Positions 17,201 to 25,599 of a DNA stretch of 64,000 nt are shown piece after piece. Every line of letters begins with the position of its first letter. Positions within the stretch are counted from its first letter, which is position 1. The DNA comes from Haloarchaeobius sp. FL176 (GTDB taxonomy: Archaea > Halobacteriota > Halobacteria > Halobacteriales > Natrialbaceae): contig NZ_JANJYH010000007.1 in assembly GCF_024609245.1 (NCBI RefSeq), positions 1-64,000 of the forward strand. The letters are read 5' to 3'. The notes beneath the pieces are model-generated. The model was not told the DNA's origin. It saw only the letters and a program-made list of their open reading frames with translations, and ran no database searches. A program made the translations under genes and the position numbers.

Positions 17201-18046
17201 GGAGTAGAATCCCCCGAGAATCGCAGCGTCGTCGACAGTGAACTCGTTCGGCGAGAGGGCCTGGCCGAGCGGGACCGTGTACCGGAGGGTTTGGTTGTCG
17301 TGGTCGACTTCCTTGTCAAGCACTTCCTCCCCGAACTCGTCGTCGAGGTACCGCTCCCAAGCCTCGTAGTACGTGTTGTTCTCGAGGGTAATCGTCATCG
17401 AGCGAACCCGGTCGATGGTCGAGTTCCCAGAGACGGGGAGACAGAGCTGCTCTTCCATGCTCGGGCCGCCCGATTTGTCGACCTGCCGTGCAGTCACTTC
17501 GCCCGAGGCCGTGTTGAGGTCACCCTGCACGTTGACGACCGGGAAGTCGAGGCTCCGGATAGCTCGGCTGTCGACCTGGTCCGTCTGATAGGTCAGGTCC
17601 GGGGGTGAGACGATACTCACACCATCGCCGCTGTCACGCCACACGCCGCCGGCCTGATACGCGACGGACTGGCCCTTGTCGTTGCGGTAGACGATGGAGC
17701 TGACTTCCATCGTCGCAGTACAGGACCTATGCCCGTTCAACCGGAACGTCAGGTTCCCGTTCGGTTCGATCCGTACGTCGTCCGAGTTCCGTCCGGCCAG
17801 GTCGAACGAGGCCACGTCGTCGTCGTCCTGATACGAGAGCGTCTGGAGTCGGACGCTCGCCTCCTGCAGCGACAGCTCGGCGTTGTCGAGCTCGTTCTGC
17901 TGCTGGACCTGGTCGGTCGCAGACATACTCGCCATCAAGATGAGACCCGCTCCAACCATCACCATCCCGAAAAGAAGGACCAGCCCGACGATTGCAGAGG
18001 CTGCACGGCGCTCAGACGGACCGAAAGGGGGGGATATCGAGGACAT
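14234..18046 (-). CDS. large pilin-anchored adhesin with DUF7305-like and von Willebrand A domains
   Basis: The 1270-aa surface protein starts with a prepilin-like N terminus: a short charged leader ending in ERRAAS, then a hydrophobic segment IVGLVLLFGMVMVGAGLIL (residues 18-36), as in haloarchaeal pilins. Residues about 280-570 are a glycine-rich beta region (NVYTNGNVTIKNSDVNGTI) resembling DUF7305. A calcium-binding-type DRDGDGTPDSEE follows near 590. A VWA domain starts at VVFVIDDSGSMG (MIDAS, about 670), with GGTPMNDAI and LLTDGQPDD further on. The VWA is interrupted by an insertion of roughly 140 residues directly after the first MIDAS motif. Many Asn-X-Ser/Thr sites suggest glycosylation. 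It ends without a membrane anchor. A TATA box lies 63-71 nt upstream. Confidence 0.82.
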   Translation of the reverse strand: MSSISPPFGPSERRAASAIVGLVLLFGMVMVGAGLILMASMSATDQVQQQNELDNAELSLQEASVRLQTLSYQDDDDVASFDLAGRNSDDVRIEPNGNLTFRLNGHRSCTATMEVSSIVYRNDKGQSVAYQAGGVWRDSGDGVSIVSPPDLTYQTDQVDSRAIRSLDFPVVNVQGDLNTASGEVTARQVDKSGGPSMEEQLCLPVSGNSTIDRVRSMTITLENNTYYEAWERYLDDEFGEEVLDKEVDHDNQTLRYTVPLGQALSPNEFTVDDAAILGGFYSGSAAGKINLKQDGIIDSYDGSQGTYESQPANWGEGNVYTNGNVTIKNSDVNGTIYSGNGVKLTGNYLVNGDVYFNNSTGSGLSASGGGTINGETDNGTHIPPLPDVDEEIEAALNTVADANHNNRTDVIENNQTNLSMGDTETLESPGVFYLDSLSVPKDSTLVLDTSNGDIVFAVEGNVDLPSGAEIRVHGDGQARMFVGGESGDQLRLDGSKVGVHNGSQYTNRSDGFWFYCKSGCSGEFLGGSEFTGVVYGPGNPGGKFGIGGETEVYGALAVDEIDTTAGNGGQGNEKVKLHFDTSVQNAEFDRDGDGTPDSEEGTSGGVPEEYDDCPDIDAMGVNGCQPVNEDETANALVVNQSHARLTVVGSMVADNRTRTREVGEREPLDVVFVIDDSGSMGDPLTRLGYDPNNVNYRLEDSEELDSSGWSHWESREDADYIPSGETVEVPDGETWKALECTRLTGNHCHAGVVDQFNSGEELTPEDYHLFQRYDIETEVVPGGQVWLVSNGGYADPEDAGSGPEWRYPGETISAENWTHYRAYEIGNDPRQRRVDAMQQFIGFLNETRGDRVGVVEFSDNYNYFDDARVVHDISAEGGEFDLANSSLDTISTGGTPMNDAIYRANQELLSGSNSEKVMVLLTDGQPDDESATRYEARQVADSISVQTVGLSGDTDEDLLEYIADETGGNYSQVDNSDQLNETFREIAGNVTERTNNVIEYKDTTVEVSINDESVTLSGNANDPTTATRPSRTINIADTLGVDEEQVEEYVGTMLSAEATTYDCANVSDTGDTQTHDSTTYDEVTCNGTEGTFDQIDNSTSDHEIYVDGEDVPDDSNFDAGWFKQQNFSQVIDEYENDTGTQLVDDGTGTFDLGENNAVMVVRTNSSNGDTDYVVLHFEAWNEGPWVVNGSDDGSSQVVGDDTYEPNPTDDNSYVISIDESTVELGNESNNNVVLPGDITGALTAEGALQGGGDGLPSAVFGPDARARPAA
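15060..16010. other. low-GC patch inside the adhesin gene
   Basis: Judged by eye, G+C drops to about 50% here against about 65% on either side. One edge falls at the first MIDAS motif of the VWA domain (about 16,010). The patch covers the VWA insertion and most of the rest of the VWA domain. The edges are approximate. Confidence 0.5.
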
Positions 18047-18108
18047 GGTTGACTCTACTGAATTGCATGAAAACAGCGGGGCTCGCTGCATAAGTGTATC
18101 GGGCGAAT

Positions 18109-18117
18109 CATTTATAC
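18109..18117 (-). promoter_or_regulatory. TATA box of the adhesin gene
   Basis: On the minus strand, TATAAATGA lies 63-71 nt upstream of the adhesin ATG. It would give a leader of about 40 nt. The rest of the 300-nt gap to the next gene contains no convincing reading frame. Confidence 0.6.
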
Positions 18118-18344
18118 TATCACCCTAGCTCGACCGCTTATTTTCACTTCGTTAGCTCTGAAAAGCACAGCAACGGCGGACCCTAGAAAAACGGCGGCCA
18201 CAAGCTATTAATACAAATTCGAACCTCCTTCGAGAGGCCGCGAGGATTAACTAACGACTTGCGAACTGAATTAACTCGAGATCGCGGTGGAACTACAGGC
18301 GAGCAGTCTCCGAAGTGACACACTCTCGACACTCTGCCAAGGGC

Positions 18345-19337
18345 TTACTCTCGGAGCGCGGCCGGCACTGTGCCCGGCAGTTCGTCCCTGTCGTGGGGCG
18401 CGTCGAGCGCCGGACTGGAGCCGACGGGGACGAGCCCCTTCGGGTTGAGGTCGGTGTGGGTCGTGTAGTAGTGCTCCTTGATGTGGTCCATGTTCACTGT
18501 CTCCGCGACACCGGGGAGCTGGAACAGCTCCCGGGTGTGCCCCCAGAGGTGCTCGTAGTCGACGAGGCGGCGGACGTTACATTTGAAGTGCGTGTGATAC
18601 ACCTCGTCGAACCTGACGAGCGTCGTGAACAGACAGACATCAGCCAGGGTTAACTGGTCTCCCACCAGATACCGCTGGTCGGCGAGCACGTCGTTCCAGT
18701 GGTCCAGTGCGTCGAACAGGTCGGCGACAGCGTCCTCGTGCGCAGCCTGGGCGTCTGCGAAGCCAGCCCTGTAGACCCCGTTGTTGATGGGGTCGTATAT
18801 CTCGTCGATGACCCGGTCGATCTCGTCGCGCAGTGCCGTCGGGTAGAGGTCGATGTCGTGTCGGCCACGGCCGGCGAAGGCGTCGGCGAACATCTTGATG
18901 ATATCCTCCGACTCGTTGTTCACGATGGTCTCGGTCTCGCGGTCCCAGAGGACCGGGACCGTGACCCGGCCGGTGAACTCGGGGTCGGCCGCGGTGTACA
19001 CCTCGTGGAGGTACTCTGCACCGGTGACCGTGTCGGCGGTACAGCCGTCCTTGGTAGGGGTGAACTGCCAGCCGTCTGCCTCGCGGTACGGGTCGACCAC
19101 GTCCATGCTGACGACGTCTTCCAGTCCGAGCAGGCGGCGTACGACGACCGTCCGATGCGCCCACGGACACGCTCGTGACTGGTAGAGGTGGTACCGCCTC
19201 GCTTCGGGACGGAACTCCGCACCGGCCTCGTCGCGAATCCAGTCGCGGAACGTCGTCTCCTGCCTGTCGAACTCGCCGTCCTCGTTGGTACTCTCGTAGG
19301 TATCTGTCTGCCACTCGCCGTCGACGAGCATGTGCAT
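18345..19337 (-). CDS. glutathionyl-hydroquinone reductase-like (GST superfamily)
   Basis: The 330-aa product has the layout of glutathionyl-hydroquinone reductases (Ecm4/YqjG). A thioredoxin-like domain carries the catalytic Cys57 in YQSRACPWAHRT, PVLWDRETETIVNNESEDII is the conserved cis-proline/Glu-Ser site, and an all-helical C-terminal domain has YLVGDQLTLADVCLFTTLVR. Known members reduce glutathionylated quinones and aromatic adducts. Haloarchaea use gamma-glutamylcysteine in place of glutathione, so the natural thiol is uncertain. The gene is divergent from neither neighbour and appears to be transcribed alone. Confidence 0.9.
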   Translation of the reverse strand: MHMLVDGEWQTDTYESTNEDGEFDRQETTFRDWIRDEAGAEFRPEARRYHLYQSRACPWAHRTVVVRRLLGLEDVVSMDVVDPYREADGWQFTPTKDGCTADTVTGAEYLHEVYTAADPEFTGRVTVPVLWDRETETIVNNESEDIIKMFADAFAGRGRHDIDLYPTALRDEIDRVIDEIYDPINNGVYRAGFADAQAAHEDAVADLFDALDHWNDVLADQRYLVGDQLTLADVCLFTTLVRFDEVYHTHFKCNVRRLVDYEHLWGHTRELFQLPGVAETVNMDHIKEHYYTTHTDLNPKGLVPVGSSPALDAPHDRDELPGTVPAALRE

Positions 19338-19409
19338 ACACTTCCTTGCACACGGCGGGGGAAAACGACTCCGCCCCCGATGTATCCTACCGCTTTCTCT
19401 CGGCGTGGG

Positions 19410-20660
19410 TCATCGTAGCTTCCAGTCGCCCTGGAACATCACCCGCAGGCCGGCTTCCCTCGCGAGCGTCTCGATGCGGCCCCGTCGTTCCGCGAGTGAC
19501 CCCGCAGTCCAGAGGTACGGCCCGGCGTCGAGGGTCACGTACTCGTCCATCGGTTCACCGCTCGGGTGGCGCGGAACCCGGTTCAGTACGGCGTTCCCGC
19601 CGTCGTTCGGGACGTACGGGAGCGACAGGCCGGCGTCGAGGTGCTGTTGCTCGAGCAGGTAGTCGGCGGTCGCCTTCATCGTCTCCGCGACGGACGAGCC
19701 GCCGACCGCACCGATGGAGCTCCGGCCCTTGAACAGGCGGGCGACGTACTCGCCGTCGTCGCTCATCGGCGCGTGGGTCGCACCATCGACATCGTGGTCG
19801 TCGTCATCGCGTGTCACAGATCCGTCCGCGTGACCCTCGGCCCCTGTGCTCGCTGGCTCCCGACCGGCCTGCGTCGCCGCGCCGCCGGGCACCGATTCGA
19901 TAGACCGTGTCTCCGACGGCGAGTCGTCAGCAGCACTGCCGTCGCCGCCGGCTGTAGACGCCGACTGCTCGTGCCGGCCGCCGGAATCGGAGGCTGTCTC
20001 CGAGGGTATCCGCGACTCGTCGGGGGCGACCGTCTCGACGACCTCGTCGACGAACGACGCCGTGGCCGTCCTGACCGGTCCGTCGGGCACGGCAGCCGCG
20101 TCCGTCCCGGCGGCCGAGTTCAGTTCAGCCACGAGAGCCTCGACGAGTTCCGTCCGGCGCTCGGCGATGCTCTCGGCCGCGGCCAGCCGTCGCTCACGGC
20201 CCCGCACGTACTCGGCGGCTCGTTCGGGTGTGAACTGCCCGAGGTCGGCAGCGTGGGACGGAAGTTCACCCAACGAGCAGGTGAAGCCGTCCTCGCCGTC
20301 CTTCTGGCGAGCCACGAAGGCGAACCGCCGACCGTTGGTCAGAATCCCCCACTCGACGTCCGCGGCTTCCATCGCGGACAGCAGCGTCTCGGCGTCCCCG
20401 GCATCCAGTGGAGACTCAGATGCCAGTGTGTCGACGAACACCGCGGGGACCCCGTCGACGAGCAAGGCGTAGTCGACGACTGCGTCGGCACCGTCGACTG
20501 CGAATGCGGCTTCGACGGCCGGCGAACGGACGTCCCAACCGAGACACTCGAGAAACGGCTCGACGAGGCGCAGCTGGGTGTTTCGCAGTCCGAGCTCCCC
20601 GCCGGCTGACGCCGCGCTCCCGGCCCGCTCGACGTACGACGCCAGTTCGTCGGCCTTCAT
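19410..20660 (-). CDS. HsdR_N-like (restriction-endonuclease fold) protein with a disordered linker
   Basis: The 416-aa product has three parts. Residues 1-150 resemble the type I restriction HsdR N-terminal domain (ELGLRNTQLRLVEPFLECLG, VVDYALLVDGVPAVFVDTLA, VEWGILTNGRRFAFVARQK). Residues about 200-310 are a Ser/Asp/Thr/Ala-rich linker. Residues 315-416 are a folded C-terminal domain (FKGRSSIGAVGGSSVAETM, GPYLWTAGSLAERRGRIETL). No helicase, methylase or specificity subunit is nearby, so it is not part of a visible restriction system. It is divergent from the transducer gene, with about 200 nt between starts. Confidence 0.75.
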   Translation of the reverse strand: MKADELASYVERAGSAASAGGELGLRNTQLRLVEPFLECLGWDVRSPAVEAAFAVDGADAVVDYALLVDGVPAVFVDTLASESPLDAGDAETLLSAMEAADVEWGILTNGRRFAFVARQKDGEDGFTCSLGELPSHAADLGQFTPERAAEYVRGRERRLAAAESIAERRTELVEALVAELNSAAGTDAAAVPDGPVRTATASFVDEVVETVAPDESRIPSETASDSGGRHEQSASTAGGDGSAADDSPSETRSIESVPGGAATQAGREPASTGAEGHADGSVTRDDDDHDVDGATHAPMSDDGEYVARLFKGRSSIGAVGGSSVAETMKATADYLLEQQHLDAGLSLPYVPNDGGNAVLNRVPRHPSGEPMDEYVTLDAGPYLWTAGSLAERRGRIETLAREAGLRVMFQGDWKLR

Positions 20661-20828
20661 CGTCCCCGCGTACGGCGGTCATCGGGATGTATGTTATCCC
20701 TGAAAGAACTCCGACACGGGGGTGTGTGCTATATTTTTATTCGACCGACGCAACGGCCACCAATTTAAAGACGGTTTACTTACCCCAGCGCACTCTGGTG
20801 TTTTCATGTGTGATAATCTCCGGTAGCG

Positions 20829-20838
20829 TTTTATATTC
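20829..20838 (+). promoter_or_regulatory. TATA box of the transducer gene
   Basis: TTTTATATTC lies 23-32 nt before the ATG of the transducer, so its mRNA is probably leaderless. Two further AT-rich boxes lie upstream, ATATTTTTAT at 20731-20740 and TTTAAAG at 20764-20770. They could serve the divergent gene or be alternative starts. Confidence 0.6.
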
Positions 20839-20860
20839 TAGTACCTACCGTATCGCACAT

Positions 20861-23800
20861 ATGCTGGGCCCACTCCGTCGACTCGTACCACAATTTATCC
20901 GCAAAAGTTACGCGTTGAAGTTCGGTATTGCGCTCCTTATTATGGGTCTGGCAGTCGGGGCGGTGGGGTTCGTCGCGACCGGTCAGATTACAGAGGAGGT
21001 GCAGACGAGCGTCAACGACAGGTTGGGTGACCAGGCACAACAGGAGGCACGGAACCTCCAGTCCTGGGACGAGCGTAACCTGGTGATTACACAGACGACA
21101 GCGACTGAACTCGAAGAGCCGGTGGGAAGCAACGACCGGTCGGCCGTCGAGTCGGTCTTAGACGAACGGACGACAGAACTGCAGTTCCAGCGAGGGATTC
21201 GCGACATGCACTGGGTAAGTCTCCAGAACAACAACGTGCTCGCGACCTCGCACGACCCGTACAACGGGTCCTCGCTCAGCAACATCGAGACTGCGTGGGC
21301 GAGCGAACTGAACGGTGGCAGCATGAACACCGTGCCCGAGAACGGCGCGTTCTACACCGTCTACCAGAACCACGACGGCCGGACCGTTGTCGCCTACGCC
21401 TATCCGGTGAAGGGGACCAGCGGGTCCCAGGTCATCGTCACGGCGGTCTCGGTCGCTGACTACGGCCGCACCATCCAGAACGACGAGGGCCAGGCGACGA
21501 TGATCCTGACCGCGAATAACGACGTTGCGTTCGCGAACGACAGCCGTGTCGACGCTGACGGCTTCATCGGGAGCCCGTTCGGCACCGACGAAGACGTCGC
21601 GAGCCTCGCAGCCGGAGGTTCCGGCACGTTCACGACGTCACAGCCGCCGGAATCCGTCGCGGCGATGGTCGGAAGCGAGTACGGCGGCGACGAGTACGCC
21701 GTCAGCTACGCACAGGTCCCCAACCGGGACATGGTCGTGACCATCAGCTCGCCGACGAACGAGGTGTACGGCTTCGTCAACACGGTGAGCGAGTGGGGCC
21801 TGTACGCGACCATCGGTGGGATGGGAATCATCGTCGTGTTCGGGACCATCATCGGTCGGAACACCGCGGCGTCCATCGACCGGCTGACCACGAAGACCGA
21901 GCAGATGGAGGAAGGGACGCTGAACGTCGACTTCGAGACGCACCGCATCGACAACATCGGTCGACTGTACGACGGGTTCGCGTCGATGCGTGACGCCCTC
22001 CGCGAGCAGATTCAGGAGGCCCGGGATGCCCGCGAAGAGGCCGAACTCGCACGCGCCGAGGCCGAGCAGATGAACCGGCACCTGGAGCGCAAGGCCGACG
22101 AGTACAGCAGCGTCATGCAGGACGTGTCCGCGGGCGACATGACCCAGCGGATGAACTCGGAGTCCGACTCCGAGGCGATGGTCGACATCGCGACCGAGTT
22201 CAACGAGATGATCGGCGAGATCGAGGAGACCGTCGGGCAGCTCAAGAACTTCGCGAACGAGGTTGCCACGTCCTCCGAGGAGGTCACGGCCTCCAGCGAG
22301 GAGGTGCGCTCCGCGTCCGAGCAGGTCACGGAGTCCATCCAGGAGATTTCCGACGGTGCGGACCGGCAGAACGACAGCCTCCAGCGCGTCAGCCAGGAGA
22401 TGTCCGGCCTGTCGACCACCATCGAGGAGATCGCGTCCTCGTCCAACGAGGTCGCCGACTTGGCCGAGCGGACCGCCGAGACCGGCCGTGACGGTCGCGA
22501 GGCCGCACAGGACGCCATCGAGCGGATGGCCCAGCTGGAGCGCGAGAGCGAGCAGGTCACCGAGCAGATCGAGCAGCTCGAGACGGAGATGGAGCAGATC
22601 GACGAACTGATCGACTTCATTTCCGAGATCGCAGAGCAGACGAACATGCTCGCCCTGAACGCGAACATCGAGGCTGCACGTTCCGGCTCCTCCGGCGAAG
22701 GGTTCTCCGTCGTCGCACAGGAGGTCAAGGACCTGGCCGAGGAGACGAAGGACGCGGCCGAGGACATCGAGCAGCGCCTCGAGCGCATCCAGTCGACCAC
22801 CCAGCAGACGGTCGAGGGTGTCGAGGGTGCGTCCCAGCAAATTTCCGCGACCACCGACGCCGTCGAGGACACGGTGGACGCACTCGACGAGATTGCCGGC
22901 TACGCCGAGGACACCAACACCGGCGTGCAGGAGATCTCGGCAGCGACAGAAGAACAGGCGGCCTCCACCGAGGAGGTCGTCGCGATGGTCGACGACGCGG
23001 CGACGATCTCCGAGGAAACTACCAGCGAGGCGGAGACGGTCGCGGCAGCCGCCGAGGAGCAGACGACGGCACTCACCGAAGTGTCCAAGAGTGCGAGCGA
23101 CCTCGCGAACCAGGCCTCCCGCCTGAGCGAGGCACTCGACCGCTTCGACACTGACGTGGACGCCGACATAAAGTCCGAGGACGGGAGCGCCCTGCTCGGA
23201 GACGTGGAGGCCGAGCCCGAGTCCGAGGAACCGACCATCGTCGACGACTCCGACCCTGCGGAGGCCGTCATGGAACTTTCGGACGAGGTCGACATCGACG
23301 CCACGGTGGACGACGGGGACGAATCCGGCGGTCTGGGTGACGCACCAGCGACGTTCGAGGATGACGAGCAGCCGTCCGCAGACGCCGAGTCGGACGTCTT
23401 CGACGACACCGGCAGCTTCGGTGACGACGACTCCCTCGCCGTCGACGAGGACGTCGACGCCGACGGGCTGGAACTCGACGACGCCGTGCCGGACGAGGAG
23501 CCGGCTGCCGACGCGGACTCAGCAACCGACGTGGAGACCGGGACCGGCGACGCCGATGCCGTCGACGAGGACGTGGTCGATTCGGCGGCCGACGCCGAGG
23601 ACGAAGAGTCGGCCGGGAACGACATCCAGGACTTCGACCCCGACATCGAGTTCGGTGACGACGAGCCCAACGAGACGGGCATCGACGAAGCACCGGAGAG
23701 CGACGACGGGTTCGCCGCGGACGCGGACGCGGAGCGGTCGGACGATGCCGACGTGACCCCGGACGCGGAGTCGACCGTCGAGACCGAATCGACCGTCGAC

Positions 23801-24103
23801 GACGAGACCGAGGAGATCGACAAGCAGCTCGACGAGGCACTCGGCTTCGACGAGGGCTCGTTCGACGACCTCGAGGACGAGGGCGAGGACGAGCCTGAGA
23901 CGGAGACCAAGGAGGTCCCCGGAGTGGAGAACATCGACTTCGGGAGCGAAACGACCGAGACGGCCGCAACCGAAGGGGAGCCGACCGATGCAGACGCGGA
24001 CGGCGACGACGCCGCAGACGACGACACCGCGGACGACGCGGACGAGGACGGTGCAGACGACATGTTCTCGTTCGCACAGACCGAGCCCGAAGAGGACGAG
24101 TAA
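20861..24103 (+). CDS. htr: halobacterial transducer (methyl-accepting chemotaxis protein) with a long acidic tail
   Basis: The product is 1080 aa. Residues 18-41 are the first membrane helix. Residues 45-310 are an extracellular sensor of dCACHE-like pattern, and residues 312-332 are the second membrane helix (YATIGGMGIIVVFGTII). HAMP and long coiled coils follow. The conserved hairpin tip is at about residue 590 (ISEIAEQTNMLALNANIEAA). Glutamate/alanine-rich methylation helices flank it. From about residue 765 the protein continues for roughly 315 residues as a Asp/Glu/Ala/Thr low-complexity tail. It faces the che operon, so it is a likely receptor for CheA-CheW. The ligand is unknown. Confidence 0.93.
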   Translation: MLGPLRRLVPQFIRKSYALKFGIALLIMGLAVGAVGFVATGQITEEVQTSVNDRLGDQAQQEARNLQSWDERNLVITQTTATELEEPVGSNDRSAVESVLDERTTELQFQRGIRDMHWVSLQNNNVLATSHDPYNGSSLSNIETAWASELNGGSMNTVPENGAFYTVYQNHDGRTVVAYAYPVKGTSGSQVIVTAVSVADYGRTIQNDEGQATMILTANNDVAFANDSRVDADGFIGSPFGTDEDVASLAAGGSGTFTTSQPPESVAAMVGSEYGGDEYAVSYAQVPNRDMVVTISSPTNEVYGFVNTVSEWGLYATIGGMGIIVVFGTIIGRNTAASIDRLTTKTEQMEEGTLNVDFETHRIDNIGRLYDGFASMRDALREQIQEARDAREEAELARAEAEQMNRHLERKADEYSSVMQDVSAGDMTQRMNSESDSEAMVDIATEFNEMIGEIEETVGQLKNFANEVATSSEEVTASSEEVRSASEQVTESIQEISDGADRQNDSLQRVSQEMSGLSTTIEEIASSSNEVADLAERTAETGRDGREAAQDAIERMAQLERESEQVTEQIEQLETEMEQIDELIDFISEIAEQTNMLALNANIEAARSGSSGEGFSVVAQEVKDLAEETKDAAEDIEQRLERIQSTTQQTVEGVEGASQQISATTDAVEDTVDALDEIAGYAEDTNTGVQEISAATEEQAASTEEVVAMVDDAATISEETTSEAETVAAAAEEQTTALTEVSKSASDLANQASRLSEALDRFDTDVDADIKSEDGSALLGDVEAEPESEEPTIVDDSDPAEAVMELSDEVDIDATVDDGDESGGLGDAPATFEDDEQPSADAESDVFDDTGSFGDDDSLAVDEDVDADGLELDDAVPDEEPAADADSATDVETGTGDADAVDEDVVDSAADAEDEESAGNDIQDFDPDIEFGDDEPNETGIDEAPESDDGFAADADAERSDDADVTPDAESTVETESTVDDETEEIDKQLDEALGFDEGSFDDLEDEGEDEPETETKEVPGVENIDFGSETTETAATEGEPTDADADGDDAADDDTADDADEDGADDMFSFAQTEPEEDE

Positions 24104-24277
24104 GCCGACGACCGCGGTCGGTGGTTCCTTCTTTCGCGCACTGCATCCGTGAGTGACGACACCCGTATCTGGGCCCGGTAGCGAGACGGGTGGTAGGTCC
24201 GTCACACCGCTCGCGGTGACTCACCCGGCCTCGTGGCCGCCGCTACGGGCTGGTGAACCGGACGAAAGACGGCGTCC

Positions 24278-25081
24278 TCACTCGCGTTGGTAGATGCGCA
24301 GCCGCCCGTCGAGCACGTCGAACGCTGACTTGAGCTGCGGCGGAATAGTCTCGGCCTTGCCGATGACCAGATAGCCTTCGGGCCGGATCGACTGTGCGAT
24401 AGTTCGGAGGATAGGTCGCTTGTACTCGTTGTCGATGTAGATGAACAGGTTCCGACAGACGACGAGGTCGAAGCCGGACTTCGGATCGTCGTTGATGAGG
24501 TCGTGCCGGGCGAAGGTGACCAGCCGCTTGACCCGGTCGGTCACCTCGAAGCGGTTGTCGTCCCGGTCGACGTACGCGTGGAAGTTCGAGAGGAAGCCGA
24601 GCTGCTCCTCGATGTCGATGGTACGGGTGCTGTGGTAGACTCCCTCCTGTGCGGTCGCGAGCGCTTCCTCGTTGATGTCGGTGCCGTACACTCGGAACTT
24701 CGACTCGTCGATGCGCGGGTCGTCGAGGATGAGCATCGCGAGCGAGTACGGCTCCCGGCCGTCGGCACACGCCGCCGACCAGACGTGGACACGGTTCTGC
24801 TCGGCCGACAGCGTCCGCAGCACCGACCGGATCCCCTCCCAGACATCCGGGTTGCGGAAGAAGCCGGTGACGTTGATCGAGAGCGCGTCGAGGAGCTCCT
24901 GTGCCTCGGTGGGGTTGTTCACGAGCAGCTCGTAGTACTCGCCGTAGTCCGACGTGTCCGTCCGTCGCATCCGCGAGGAGAGCCGCCGCTTGAGGTAGCT
25001 GTCGTTGTAATGACTCGTCGCGAACCCGATCTCGTCTTCGATGTACTGTGCGACCCGACCGAAGTCGGAGTCGTCGGTCAC
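24278..25081 (-). CDS. cheR: CheR receptor methyltransferase
   Basis: The 267-aa product has an N-terminal helical domain (SSRMRRTDTSDYGEYYELLV) and a SAM-dependent methyltransferase domain. The motifs VWSAACADGREPYSLAML (SAM loop, with Arg where Glu is usual) and FDLVVCRNLFIYIDNEYKR are typical of CheR. It methylates glutamates of transducers for adaptation. It is the last gene of the operon, and its ATG overlaps the CheD stop by four bases. Confidence 0.95.
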   Translation of the reverse strand: MTDDSDFGRVAQYIEDEIGFATSHYNDSYLKRRLSSRMRRTDTSDYGEYYELLVNNPTEAQELLDALSINVTGFFRNPDVWEGIRSVLRTLSAEQNRVHVWSAACADGREPYSLAMLILDDPRIDESKFRVYGTDINEEALATAQEGVYHSTRTIDIEEQLGFLSNFHAYVDRDDNRFEVTDRVKRLVTFARHDLINDDPKSGFDLVVCRNLFIYIDNEYKRPILRTIAQSIRPEGYLVIGKAETIPPQLKSAFDVLDGRLRIYQRE

Positions 25082-25599
25082 AGCTCCGTCACTCCACGGT
25101 CGCCGTCGGCGGTTCGGATCTGGAGCGTTCCAGTCCCGACGTCGAACTCGACGGTCCGACCGCGCTGCCCGCCGACGTCCTCGCCGATGATGGGGACGCC
25201 GAGCTTCCCGAGCTCCTCCTTTGCCGCGGCGACGTTACGGTTGCCGACGCCGTCGCCGAAGGACTCGAACTCGAACATGTCGCTGCCGCCAGCGATCTTC
25301 GCCTCGACGGAGGTGTACGCAGCACCCTTCTCGACCATCCGGCGGAGCATCGCCCGGATGGCCGTGTCGGCGTACTTGCCGGGCTGTGTGTCCGCGCCGT
25401 CTGCTGTGTCGCCGTCCGGCAGCATCACGTGCGCCAGCCCCCCGATACCGGAGTCGGGGTCGTACAGCGCGATGGCGAGACACGAGCCCAGCCCGTAGGA
25501 CTTCAGCGTCTCCGTCGACTCTTTGCCCCTGACTACGAACTCCGAGATACCGACCTGGACCGGCTCGGGTGCACCGGGTTCACTGCCGTACGTCTTCAT
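25078..25599 (-). CDS. cheD: CheD receptor deamidase
   Basis: The 173-aa product has the CheD catalytic set: a cysteine in SYGLGSCLAIALYD, a histidine in GIGGLAHVMLPDG and a threonine in GKYADTAIRAML. It deamidates glutamines of transducers and interacts with CheC in other taxis systems. Its start overlaps the stop of the preceding double CheC gene by four bases, and its stop overlaps cheR. Confidence 0.95.
   Translation of the reverse strand: MKTYGSEPGAPEPVQVGISEFVVRGKESTETLKSYGLGSCLAIALYDPDSGIGGLAHVMLPDGDTADGADTQPGKYADTAIRAMLRRMVEKGAAYTSVEAKIAGGSDMFEFESFGDGVGNRNVAAAKEELGKLGVPIIGEDVGGQRGRTVEFDVGTGTLQIRTADGDRGVTEL

Noticed and set aside
16121..17608. A 495-codon frame antisense to the adhesin gene
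   Set aside because: No domain or promoter is seen, and the adhesin frame carries recognisable pilin and VWA motifs.
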